From NCBI RefSeq assembly GCF_001428745.1, contig NZ_LMIO01000002.1, positions 62,001 to 126,000 on the forward strand: a stretch of 64,000 nt of DNA, given 5' to 3'. The DNA comes from Leifsonia sp. Root227. Its GTDB lineage: Bacteria > Actinomycetota > Actinomycetes > Actinomycetales > Microbacteriaceae. Below the pieces are notes generated by a model. It made no database searches. It was not told the origin of the DNA and saw nothing but the letters and a program-made list of their open reading frames with translations. Positions 57,205-64,000 of this stretch are shown piece after piece. Each line of letters starts with the position of its first letter. Positions within the stretch are counted from its first letter, which is position 1. The translations under genes were made by a program, and so were the position numbers.

Positions 57205-58386
57205 CTAGGCGGAGATCCTCGACACTTCGGCGAAGAGCGCGTTGCGCACCTCCGCGAGCAGGTGTTCCCGCGCGCCGCGGAGCACGGGGTGCGCAGGCAC
57301 CCCTGTCGCGACGACGGTGGACGACCCCCAGGAGGCGCGGAGCTCTGCGCTGACGAGCTCGGCGAGCGCGTCGCCGCCCGCACGTCCTGTCGGGCCGCCG
57401 AGCACGACCAGCTCTGGATCGAGCAGGGCGAGCACGGGGACCACCCCGACGGCGATGCGCGGCGCCAGTTCGGCGAGCAGCGCATCCCTGGCGGGGGAGG
57501 AGGGGATGGCCTCGACGGCGGCGGTGTAGTCGGCGGCGCGCATCCCGTGGCGTTCGGCGAGGCGGGCGACGGTCGGCCCGCCGATCAGGTCCTGCAGGTC
57601 CTGGGCGTCCTGGTCGAGCTCCGCGGCGGCGCGGGGGATGGGAAGGTAGCCGATCTCGCCCGCCCCTCCCGACGCTCCGCGGTGGACGGAGCCGCCCTGG
57701 TCGACGGAGAGGCCGAGACCGTCTCCCATCCAGAGCAGCGCGAAGCCGCCGGTGTCTCGGCCGACGCCGTCCGTCCGCTCGGCGATGGCGGCGAGGTTCA
57801 CGTCGTTGTCGATGTGGACGGTGATGCCGAGCGCTGCTTCGAGGTGCGCTGTGATGCCCTGCATGGGCCAGCCTGGCAGCGTCTCGATGAAGGTCAGCTC
57901 GTCCGTGCGCGGATCGAGCGCGCCCTGCACGCCGATGCAGACAGCGCTGACGCTCTCGCCGGCGACCCCTGCCGCCTGGCAGGCGCCGTCGATCGCCTCG
58001 CGGACGTCGGACTCCGGAGTGCGGTCGGCGTCGGAGACCCGAAGCGGCGTCTCGGCGATGGGATGCTCTGTTCCGCTGGCATCGACGACCGTCGACCGGA
58101 TGGTGGTGGCGTCGATGTCGATGGCGACGCCGAGCACGCGGTCGGTGCGGACGGCGTAGCTGGCCGCGTTCGGGCCGCGTCCACCTGACACTTCGCCGAC
58201 GGCGTGGATGAGTCCTGCCGTCTCCAGCCGGGAGACCATCTGGGCCGCTGTCGGCTTCGAGAGGCCGGAGAGTTCGCCGATCCTGTTGCGGGTGAGCACG
58301 CCGTGCTCGAGCAGCAAGGACAGGGCTGTGCGGTCATTGGTCTCGCGGAGCCAGGACGGAGTCCCCGGCACTGGTCTGGTGGCCAT
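57205..58386 (-). CDS. ROK-family transcriptional repressor
   Basis: ROK repressor of 393 residues. The winged helix at about 15-75 (HGVLTRNRIGELSGLSKPTAAQMVSRLETAGLI) is joined to a sugar-kinase-like domain with CIGVQGALD, HIDNDVNLAAIAE and GASGGAGEIGYLPI. The zinc signature C-x-C-G-x2-G-C after the GEIG segment, typical of ROK proteins, is absent, and the usual His after GEIG is Tyr, so sugar sensing may differ. The ATG at 58386 is preferred because AAGGGA precedes it by eight bases. First gene of the operon; the palindrome at 58430-58446 upstream is its likely operator, so the whole sugar operon is autoregulated. Confidence 0.92.
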   Translation of the reverse strand: MATRPVPGTPSWLRETNDRTALSLLLEHGVLTRNRIGELSGLSKPTAAQMVSRLETAGLIHAVGEVSGGRGPNAASYAVRTDRVLGVAIDIDATTIRSTVVDASGTEHPIAETPLRVSDADRTPESDVREAIDGACQAAGVAGESVSAVCIGVQGALDPRTDELTFIETLPGWPMQGITAHLEAALGITVHIDNDVNLAAIAERTDGVGRDTGGFALLWMGDGLGLSVDQGGSVHRGASGGAGEIGYLPIPRAAAELDQDAQDLQDLIGGPTVARLAERHGMRAADYTAAVEAIPSSPARDALLAELAPRIAVGVVPVLALLDPELVVLGGPTGRAGGDALAELVSAELRASWGSSTVVATGVPAHPVLRGAREHLLAEVRNALFAEVSRISA

Positions 58387-58429
58387 CGCGCACATCCCTT
58401 CGTTGGAACAATCGTGCGTGGTGAATGTA

Positions 58430-58446
58430 TCAGGAAAGTTTCTTAA
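58430..58446. promoter_or_regulatory. ROK-type operator
   Basis: TCAGGAAAGTTTCTTAA is an imperfect 17-bp palindrome of the form TYARGAAASTTTCYTRA, the usual shape of ROK repressor sites. It lies 44 bases upstream of the ROK start, between a minus-strand TTTACT (-35-like) and GATACA (-10-like) about 16 bp apart. Confidence 0.65.
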
Positions 58447-58533
58447 TAGTAAAGAGGCTGTTTCGATGTCGGTGGTCTCCGCCACGATGGACGCACGTCC
58501 AGATGGATGCACGCAGCTGCGAGGGGAGCCGCC

Positions 58534-58923
58534 ATGACCGCACGACCAACGCCCATCGACCCGCCGGGCCTGCACGCCAGTCCGGCCTTCGCCCAGGGGA
58601 TGCTCGCCCAGACAGGGCCGACGCTCTATGTCGGAGGGCAGAACGGCACAGACGCCGAAGGCACCCTGCTCGACGGCCTCCAGGCGCAGACCGAGCAGGC
58701 GCTCCGCAACGTCCTGGCCGTGCTCGCAGAGGCCGGCACGGGGCCGGAGTACGTGGTCAAGCTCACGATCTACCTGGCCGTCGGCATCGACCCCGGCGAG
58801 GCGTACGCGGCGACCGGCGCGGTGTGGGGAGCGCACCGCACCGCAGTGACGGTGCTCGCAGTCACGCCGGCGCGACCTGGCGCACTCGTGGAGATCGAAG
58901 CGGTGGCTGTGCTGCCCGACTGA
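58534..58923 (+). CDS. RidA family protein
   Basis: Rid-family (YjgF/YER057c) protein of 129 residues, expected to be trimeric. GPTLYVGGQNGTDAEG, ALRNVLAVLAEAGTGPEYVVKLTIYL and the C-terminal VEIEAVAVL match. An Arg (in HRTAVTV) falls near the position of the catalytic Arg of RidA, allowing for a three-residue insertion, so imine/enamine deamination is plausible. The ATG at 58534 follows GGGGAG. Divergent from the ROK operon. Confidence 0.88.
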   Translation: MTARPTPIDPPGLHASPAFAQGMLAQTGPTLYVGGQNGTDAEGTLLDGLQAQTEQALRNVLAVLAEAGTGPEYVVKLTIYLAVGIDPGEAYAATGAVWGAHRTAVTVLAVTPARPGALVEIEAVAVLPD

Positions 58924-58939
58924 TCGGCATCGCCCGACG

Positions 58940-59011
58940 GAGCCGGGTCACCGGACGGAGCCGGCTCACCGGCCCGAGCCGGTTCACCGGCCCGAGCCGG
59001 CTCACCCGAAG
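58940..59011. repeat. 18-bp tandem repeat, 4 copies, across a 3' end
   Basis: Units GAGCCGGSTCACCGGMCS start at 58940, 58958, 58976 and 58994. Each contains the palindrome-like GAGCCGGCTC, so each can form a small hairpin. The last unit includes the stop codon of the epimerase-like gene (59002). The array fills the convergent gap after the RidA gene and may serve as a terminator. Confidence 0.85.
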
Positions 59012-59997
59012 GCGCGGGCGTGCTCCACGAGACGGTCGAACGACGCATCCAGATCGGGGTCGAGACGCTGCCTCGACGCGTCGGCGAGGAACCACTCGAC
59101 GATCTCGCCTGCACCCGTCGCGAACGGCACGCGCGCCCGGAACTCCGGCACGAGCGCCTTCACCTTGCTGTTGTCGAAGACCATCGAGTTGGCCTTGTCG
59201 CCGATGAGCCCAGGACCCAGCTCCGGCACGACGGCGGCGATTGACGCGCTGGAGACGTGCACCAGCTCCGCCTCGACGCCGAGGCCCTCCGCCAGATAGC
59301 AGTAGATCTGGTTCCAGGTCGGCGCCTCGTCGGACGTGATGTGGAACGCCTCACCGACCGCCTCCGGGCGCCCGAGCAGGCCGACGTACGCCACCGCGAA
59401 GTCGGTGTTGTGCGTGATGGTCCACAGGCTGGTGCCGTCGCCGTGCACCACGACGGGCGCTCCGCGACGCATCCTGGCCAGATCGGTCCAGTGCCCGCTG
59501 GTCGGGATGGAGGTGCGGTCGTAGGTGTGCGACGGACGAACGATCGTGACGGGGAATGCGCGCTCGCGGTACGCCTCGACCAGCAGGTCCTCGCAGGCGA
59601 TCTTGTCGCGCGAGTACTGCCAGAACGGGTTGCGCAGCGGCGTCGACTCCGTGACGGGCAGGCGAGACGGTGGCGTCTGGTACGCAGACGCCGAACTGAT
59701 GAACACGTACTGCCCGACTCTGCCCTCGAACAGCCGGAAGTCGGTCTGGATGTGCTCTGGCGTGAACGCCAGGAACTCCGACACAACGTCGAAGCTGCGC
59801 TCGCCGAGCACGGCGTGAACGCTCTCCGGCTCGCGGATGTCCGCGTGCAGCACTTCCACCCCATCCGGCAGCGGCCGCACCCCGGAACTGCCGCGGTTGA
59901 TGACGGTCACCTCGTGTCCCGCCTCGAGCGATCGGGCGACACAGGCGGAGCTGATGACCCCCGTACCGCCGATGAAGAGTGACCGTGTCGCTGCCAT
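59002..59997 (-). CDS. NAD-dependent epimerase/dehydratase family protein
   Basis: Extended-SDR protein of 331 residues. The Rossmann motif G-G-T-G-V-I-S lacks the final Gly (FIGGTGVISS). The active-site Y-S-R-D-K (about 128) and ISSASAYQ are present. IVRPSHTYD and FHITSDEAPTWNQIY resemble the plant CSP41-like/UDP-glucose epimerase-like group often called NAD-dependent epimerases. The ATG has GAGGAG upstream. It stands alone, divergent from mscS. Nucleotide-sugar modification is possible; no partner genes are near. Confidence 0.88.
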   Translation of the reverse strand: MAATRSLFIGGTGVISSACVARSLEAGHEVTVINRGSSGVRPLPDGVEVLHADIREPESVHAVLGERSFDVVSEFLAFTPEHIQTDFRLFEGRVGQYVFISSASAYQTPPSRLPVTESTPLRNPFWQYSRDKIACEDLLVEAYRERAFPVTIVRPSHTYDRTSIPTSGHWTDLARMRRGAPVVVHGDGTSLWTITHNTDFAVAYVGLLGRPEAVGEAFHITSDEAPTWNQIYCYLAEGLGVEAELVHVSSASIAAVVPELGPGLIGDKANSMVFDNSKVKALVPEFRARVPFATGAGEIVEWFLADASRQRLDPDLDASFDRLVEHARAFG

Positions 59998-60093
59998 GCG
60001 TGCTCCTCGCTTCGTCGTCGATTTCCCCCAGAGGTCTCAGCGTAGCCCGCGCGTACACTCCGGGGCACACCCGATCCTCCGAAGGGAGCACCC

Positions 60094-61281
60094 GTGTTCG
60101 TCCTGCGTTCCTGGCCAGGTCTCGCCATCGCCTGCGTCGCCGCGATCATCGCCGCCGTGCTGGTCACCGCCGTCGTCGGAGGCATCTTCCGCGCCATCGC
60201 GCGGCGGAAGGGGTGGGCTGCCATGCTGATCGCGCGGGCGCGCATCCCGTTCCGCATCCTGCTGATGGTGATCGTGCTGTGGATCGCGGTGGCCATCACC
60301 CTGCCCGCCGATGTTCCTGCGGGGTGGAGGGACGCGATCCACCACACCTTCCTCATCCTCACCATCGCCGCGGGCGTCTGGTTCGCGGCGGCGCTCGCCG
60401 TCTACGTCGAGGATCTGGGGCTCGACCGCTATCGGCTGGATGTGCCGGACAATCGATACGCGAGGAAGGTGCGCACGCAGGTGCTCATCATCCGGCGGCT
60501 CACCATCGTGGCGGCGGTCGTCGTCGGTCTCGGCGCGATCCTGCTGACCTTCCCCGCTCTGCAGGCGGCGGGGGCGAGCATCCTGGCCTCTGCCGGCGTC
60601 ATCGGGATCATCGCCGGTGTCGCAGCCCAGTCGACGCTCGCGAACCTGTTCGCCGGGCTGCAGCTCGCGTTCAGCGACGCCATCCGGATCGACGACGTGG
60701 TGGTGGTGGAGCAGCAGTGGGGGACCATCGAGGAGATCACTCTCACCTACGTGGTCGTGCACATCTGGGACGACCGCAGACTGGTGCTGCCCTCCAGCTA
60801 CTTCACCACCAAGCCGTTCGAGAACTGGACGAGGCAGCACAGCGAACTGCTGGGCTCCGTCGAGTTCGACCTCGACTGGCGGGTGTCGCCAGGCGGGATG
60901 CGCGCTGAGCTCAACCGGGTGCTCGCCACGACCGATCTATGGGACGGCCGCACCGGGGTGCTGCAGGTGACGGATGCGGTCTCCGGCTGGGTGCGCGTGC
61001 GCGTTCTGGTGACGGCGCGGGATGCTCCGACCCTGTTCGACCTGCGCTGCCTGGTGCGCGAACGCCTCATCGACTGGATGCAGCGCTACAGTTCAGCATC
61101 GCTCCCGCGCACCCGCGTGGAGATGGTGGAGCCGCCGGAGCAGCAGACCCCTCCGCCACGCGCCAGAGCGCAGCAGGAGGCCCGCCTCTTCAGCGGCACC
61201 CCGGACGGGGAGCAGCGGGCGGCGCAGTTCACCGAGTCCATCCCGATCCTCCGCGAGGAGGACCTGGACGGCACCCGATGA
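60094..61281 (+). CDS. MscS-family mechanosensitive channel
   Basis: Protein of 395 residues with four to five membrane segments. The pore-lining helix and following stretch AGASILASAGVIGIIAGVAAQSTLANLFAGLQLAF is the MscS signature, and FSDAIRIDDVVVVEQQWGTIEEITLTYVVV is the beta domain. The C-terminal 40 residues are Pro/Arg/Gln-rich and probably disordered. The GTG start follows AAGGGAG, and a TACACT -10 lies at 60054-60059. Opens under membrane tension during hypo-osmotic shock. Confidence 0.93.
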   Translation: MFVLRSWPGLAIACVAAIIAAVLVTAVVGGIFRAIARRKGWAAMLIARARIPFRILLMVIVLWIAVAITLPADVPAGWRDAIHHTFLILTIAAGVWFAAALAVYVEDLGLDRYRLDVPDNRYARKVRTQVLIIRRLTIVAAVVVGLGAILLTFPALQAAGASILASAGVIGIIAGVAAQSTLANLFAGLQLAFSDAIRIDDVVVVEQQWGTIEEITLTYVVVHIWDDRRLVLPSSYFTTKPFENWTRQHSELLGSVEFDLDWRVSPGGMRAELNRVLATTDLWDGRTGVLQVTDAVSGWVRVRVLVTARDAPTLFDLRCLVRERLIDWMQRYSSASLPRTRVEMVEPPEQQTPPPRARAQQEARLFSGTPDGEQRAAQFTESIPILREEDLDGTR

Positions 61282-61303
61282 CCAGCGCGCCGTCGCCTCC
61301 TGC

Positions 61304-62032
61304 TCAGCTCACCGCATCCACGGCGGCGAGGATCGCGTCGAGCGCCGCCTGCGGCTGCGACACCATCGACACGTGCGACGCGGCCACCTCGGTGATGGTC
61401 GAGCCTGCACGTTCGGCCATGCTGCGCTGGGTCGCGGGCGGGATCACCTTGTCCTCGGTGCCGACGACGGCCCAGCTCGGCAGGCTGCGCCAGGCCGGCG
61501 CTCCGACAGGCGTGGTGTTCGCGCCGAGGGTGATCGGGCGCTGGCCGGCGACGATGAGCAGCCTGTCGGCCTCCGGAAGGTCCTGCGCGAACGCGGTGTG
61601 CACTGTCGCCGGCTTGAGGAACGCCTCGGCGTCGCCGTCCGGCGAGCCTGGGTAGCCCGCGATGTCGAGCACCGCCGTCGGGTCGGGCACGTCGAGCGCG
61701 GAGCCGGAGCCGCCGAGGATCGAGAACACGGTCTCGCCCTCCTCGGGGATGAACGCATCCACGTAGACGAGTGCCTTCACGTCGCCTCCGCCGAGCCCTG
61801 CGCCGCTGATCACCACGCCGCCGTACGAGTGGCCGACGAGCACCACCGGCCCCGTCGTTCGCTGGGCGACGAACGAGGCGACGTACGCGGAGTCGCTGAT
61901 CGGGTTGCGCAGGAGGTTGGTGGGCGCGAGCACGTGGAAGCCCTGCTGCTGCAGGGACGTGGCGACGGCGTTCCAGCTGGAGGCGTCGGCCCAGGCGCCG
62001 TGGACGAGGACGATGGTGGGTTTCGCGGACAT
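61304..62032 (-). CDS. Alpha/beta-hydrolase
   Basis: Hydrolase of 242 residues. IVLVHGAWADASSW supplies the oxyanion strand, G-H-S-Y-G-G the nucleophile (about 80), VVGTEDKVIP the Asp and ASHVSMVSQP the His. The pattern (HGAWADASSW, DAFIPEEGE, HTAFAQDLPEADRLLIVAGQRP) matches a widespread group of secreted or cytosolic esterases related to plant methylesterases. The ATG at 62032 follows AAGGA. Convergent with mscS; the 236-base upstream region leads to msrB and shows no clear operator. Confidence 0.9.
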   Translation of the reverse strand: MSAKPTIVLVHGAWADASSWNAVATSLQQQGFHVLAPTNLLRNPISDSAYVASFVAQRTTGPVVLVGHSYGGVVISGAGLGGGDVKALVYVDAFIPEEGETVFSILGGSGSALDVPDPTAVLDIAGYPGSPDGDAEAFLKPATVHTAFAQDLPEADRLLIVAGQRPITLGANTTPVGAPAWRSLPSWAVVGTEDKVIPPATQRSMAERAGSTITEVAASHVSMVSQPQAALDAILAAVDAVS

Positions 62033-62268
62033 GGAAGTTCCTTCGTTCGTGCCGGTCCGCGGCCGCTCCGATCGGGCTACCGCGTCGTCAGCGGTGGGTG
62101 TGATGGTGATGGAACGTGCACAGACTAGCCCCGCGGGATGAACGCCTGGTAGAGCATCCATTGCCAGCAAACCCACAGTTTCACCGGGACCAACCGCGCG
62201 GCGGTCCGTGTTCTATCCACTGACGGCCCAGCAGCCAGCTGTGCCGGAACCCCGTCGAGGAGGACCAC

Positions 62269-62730
62269 GTGTCACACGATTACCGCAAGACCCAGGATGC
62301 CGTCTCCCGCCTGACCCCCGAGCAGTACGCCGTCACGCAGCAGGAGGCCACGGAGCCCGCTTTCCGCAACGAGTTCTGGAACAACAAGGAGGCAGGTCTC
62401 TACGTCGACATCGTCTCCGGTGAGCCGCTGTTCGCCTCGGTGAACAAGTACGACAGCCGTTCCGGCTGGCCGAGCTTCACTGTGCCTGTCGACCCGGCCA
62501 ACATCGTCGAGAAGCGCGACAGGACCTTCGGCATGGTCCGCACAGAGGTCCGCTCGGCCCACGGAGACAGCCATCTGGGCCACCTGTTCGACGATGGCCC
62601 AGCAGAAGAGGGAGGATTGCGGTACTGCATCAACTCCGCCGCCCTCCGTTTCATCCCGCTCGCCGACCTCGACACCGAGGGATACGGCGACTACCGTCAC
62701 CTGTTCGAGAATGAGGAGGTCACCCGATGA
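62269..62730 (+). CDS. msrB: Peptide-methionine (R)-S-oxide reductase, zinc-free form
   Basis: MsrB of 153 residues. [11 protein letters not shown] and the catalytic Cys120 in [11 protein letters not shown] are conserved. The two zinc-binding C-x2-C pairs of many MsrBs are missing ([23 protein letters not shown] has no Cys), and no second Cys for recycling is evident, so thioredoxin or another thiol may regenerate it directly. The GTG start follows GAGGAG. Overlaps msrA by ATGA. Repairs R-methionine sulfoxide in proteins. Confidence 0.93.
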   Translation: MSHDYRKTQDAVSRLTPEQYAVTQQEATEPAFRNEFWNNKEAGLYVDIVSGEPLFASVNKYDSRSGWPSFTVPVDPANIVEKRDRTFGMVRTEVRSAHGDSHLGHLFDDGPAEEGGLRYCINSAALRFIPLADLDTEGYGDYRHLFENEEVTR

Positions 62731-63263
62731 CCGACGCAACACCCACAACGCCTCGCACCGAGAAGGCCGTCCTCGCAGGCGGCTGTTTCTGGGGAGTGGA
62801 GGACCTGATCCGCAAGCGCCCCGGCGTGCTCGACACCCGCGTCGGCTACACAGGCGGCGACGTGCCGAACGCGACGTACCGCAACCACGGCACCCACGCC
62901 GAGGCCCTGGAGATCATCTTCGACCCGTCGAAGATCAGCTACCGCGACCTGCTGGAGTTCTTCTTCCAGATCCACGATCCGTCGACGAAGAACCGCCAGG
63001 GCAACGACGTGGGCACCAGCTACCGCTCGGCGATCTTCTACGAGAACGACGAGCAGCGCCGCATCGCTGAGGACACCATCGCCGACGTCGACGCCTCCGG
63101 TCTCTGGCCAGGCCCCGTCGTCACCGAGGTCGAGCCCGCCGGCCCGTTCTGGGAGGCGGAGCCTGAGCACCAGGACTACCTGGAGCGCATCCCGTGGGGG
63201 TACACCTGCCACTACGTGCGCCCGGACTGGAAGCTCCCGCGCCGCGAGGACGTCGCGTCGTAG
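62727..63263 (+). CDS. msrA: Peptide-methionine (S)-S-oxide reductase
   Basis: MsrA of 178 residues. The active-site motif GGC20[19 protein letters not shown] and [18 protein letters not shown] are all present, and [13 protein letters not shown] near the end has the candidate resolving Cys. The start overlaps the msrB stop by ATGA, so the two reductases are made together, covering both methionine sulfoxide stereoisomers. A strong terminator follows. Confidence 0.95.
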   Translation: MTDATPTTPRTEKAVLAGGCFWGVEDLIRKRPGVLDTRVGYTGGDVPNATYRNHGTHAEALEIIFDPSKISYRDLLEFFFQIHDPSTKNRQGNDVGTSYRSAIFYENDEQRRIAEDTIADVDASGLWPGPVVTEVEPAGPFWEAEPEHQDYLERIPWGYTCHYVRPDWKLPRREDVAS

Positions 63264-63281
63264 CGCGCACCGCGTCGCACG

Positions 63282-63317
63282 CACAGAGGCCGCCCCGGAA
63301 TCGGGACGGCCTCTGTG
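63282..63317. terminator. Bidirectional terminator between msrA and tRNA-Arg
   Basis: CACAGAGGCCG (63282-63292) and its complement CGGCCTCTGTG (63307-63317) form a stem extended by CCCG/CGGG across one mismatch, followed by GTTT. It lies 19 bases after msrA and just beyond the 3' end of the minus-strand tRNA gene. Confidence 0.85.
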
Positions 63318-63322
63318 GTTTC

Positions 63323-63398
63323 TGGTGCCCCCAGTAGGATTTGAACCTACGGCCTTCTGCTCCGGAGGCAGACGCTCTATCCCCTGAGCTATGGGGGC
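63323..63398 (-). tRNA. tRNA-Arg (anticodon CCG)
   Basis: On the minus strand the acceptor GCCCCCA pairs with TGGGGGC, followed by discriminator A and an encoded CCA. The D arm is GCTC/GAGC, the anticodon stem TCTGC/GCAGA closes the loop CTCCGGA with anticodon CCG, and the T arm has GTAGGTTCAAATCCTAC. Total 76 bases. Confidence 0.96.
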
Positions 63399-63457
63399 CA
63401 GGGAGTGCCCATCCAGGCTAGCATCCCGCACGCGCGCCCTGTGACGCGCTCCCGCGC

Positions 63458-64000
63458 CTACTTCGGCACGTTGGCGAGGATGTCCTGCAGCAGGGGAGCG
63501 GCGTCGCCAGGTTCGAAGAATGCCGTCGACTCGGCGACGATCCAGTATGCGCCGCGGAAGACCTGCACCTGGCCGGCGGTTCCCTGCTTGAAGTAGCCCT
63601 CGACCTCCGGGGGAACGCCGTACGTCGGCACGGGGGTCGCGGCGGTGACCGCGGCGTTCTTCAGGCCTTCGAGCTCGCTCGCCGGCGGCTGCGCGATCGC
63701 GACTTCGATCACATCGCCGCTGGTCTGGTTCTGCCACGCGCAGGTGGCGCCTTTCCAGTCGGCGATCTGCTTCTCGAGGCTGCCGTCCTTGGGCTGGTAG
63801 CCGGGGTCCGCGCCGAAGTTGGGGTTGTACGCGTACAGCTGGTCGGCCGTGACGATCTGGTCGCAGGTGAGCGTCACCGGCGTCGGCGGGTCGGTCGGCT
63901 TCTGTGTCGGCGTCGCGCTCGGCGCCGACGTGCCCCCTGCGTTGTTCTGCGCCGGTGGCGTCGTCGCGTCGCCCGAGCTCTTCGACGGGGCGGCGCACGC
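63458..64000 (-). CDS. Secreted lipoprotein, N-terminus beyond window end
   Basis: The frame is open to base 64000, giving at least 180 residues. The visible part begins ACAAPSKSSGDATTPP; the Cys followed by a Ser/Thr/Pro/Ala/Gln-rich linker of about 35 residues is what a lipobox Cys and spacer look like, so the signal peptide should lie just outside. The folded part has Cys in LTCDQIVTAD and in GATCAWQNQ, which could form a disulfide, and ends in LLQDILANVPK. I do not recognise the domain. The GTG at 63877 is internal and not a likely start. Confidence 0.8.
   Translation of the reverse strand, partial: ACAAPSKSSGDATTPPAQNNAGGTSAPSATPTQKPTDPPTPVTLTCDQIVTADQLYAYNPNFGADPGYQPKDGSLEKQIADWKGATCAWQNQTSGDVIEVAIAQPPASELEGLKNAAVTAATPVPTYGVPPEVEGYFKQGTAGQVQVFRGAYWIVAESTAFFEPGDAAPLLQDILANVPK

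Noticed and set aside
62033-62268. Gene or RNA in the 236-base gap before msrB
   Set aside because: No frame with coding character, no tRNA or riboswitch-like structure; TATCCA near 62213 is a weak -10 only.
63877-63998. GTG 63877 as start of the last gene
   Set aside because: The frame continues to the window end and includes a Cys followed by a lipoprotein-like linker, so the start is outside the window.

Overview
The window is high-GC DNA (roughly 70% by eye) from an actinobacterium, most likely a Microbacteriaceae member (Leifsonia/Microbacterium-like; this is inference). Supporting signs are frequent GTG starts with GGAG-type ribosome sites, many ATGA/GTGA stop-start overlaps, a DtxR/IdeR iron box, LigD-type repair genes and a very common GGATGC/GCATCC hexamer. 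I see no phage, transposase, integrase or CRISPR array.

Bases 1-35570 form a dense catabolic island. After a truncated arylsulfatase come a divergent aldehyde dehydrogenase/GMC oxidoreductase pair and then a block at 5.5-18.6 kb. That block holds a five-gene operon (zinc alcohol dehydrogenase, aldo/keto reductase, two tandem esterases, Bcr/CflA exporter), an amidohydrolase, a short-chain dehydrogenase (SDR), a second aldo/keto reductase, an alpha/beta hydrolase, a methyltransferase, a metallo-beta-lactamase-fold hydrolase and a TetR regulator. Three divergent promoters and the tetR promoter share one 18-bp AT-rich dyad (consensus WTTCTACWWACGTAGAAA), which is the best evidence that the block is one regulon. 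From 18.6 to 26.6 kb lies an aromatic-monoamine module: copper amine oxidase, MoaF-family protein, second amidohydrolase, amino-acid/amine permease and two SDRs. From 26.6 to 35.6 kb an operon encodes a zinc dehydrogenase, an SDR, a second MoaF protein, a SnoaL-like protein and a branched-chain-type ABC importer whose LivM and LivG are fused. An AraC regulator with a perfect palindrome in its promoter precedes that operon. Together these genes look like uptake, deamination, oxidation and ester/amide cleavage of aromatic amines or related phenolics; the substrate is not readable from sequence.

Bases 35.7-51.5 kb are mostly housekeeping: membrane and DUF1905 proteins, a lipase maturation factor, an endonuclease/exonuclease/phosphatase-family protein that appears to start at CTG, a split LigD (polymerase and ligase as convergent genes), an iron-box-controlled SIP-domain protein, a flavin disulfide reductase operon, an arginase-family protein with an enoyl-CoA hydratase, a PspA/TPM-domain envelope pair, a class-I glutamine amidotransferase-like hydrolase and Pcm.

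Bases 51.6-58.4 kb are a sugar operon (ROK repressor, ABC importer, GH4 glycosidase, BadF-type kinase) with its operator. The remainder holds a RidA protein, an epimerase-like protein, an MscS channel, an alpha/beta hydrolase, msrB-msrA, tRNA-Arg(CCG) and a lipoprotein cut by the window end. No stretch longer than about 300 bases lacks a gene.
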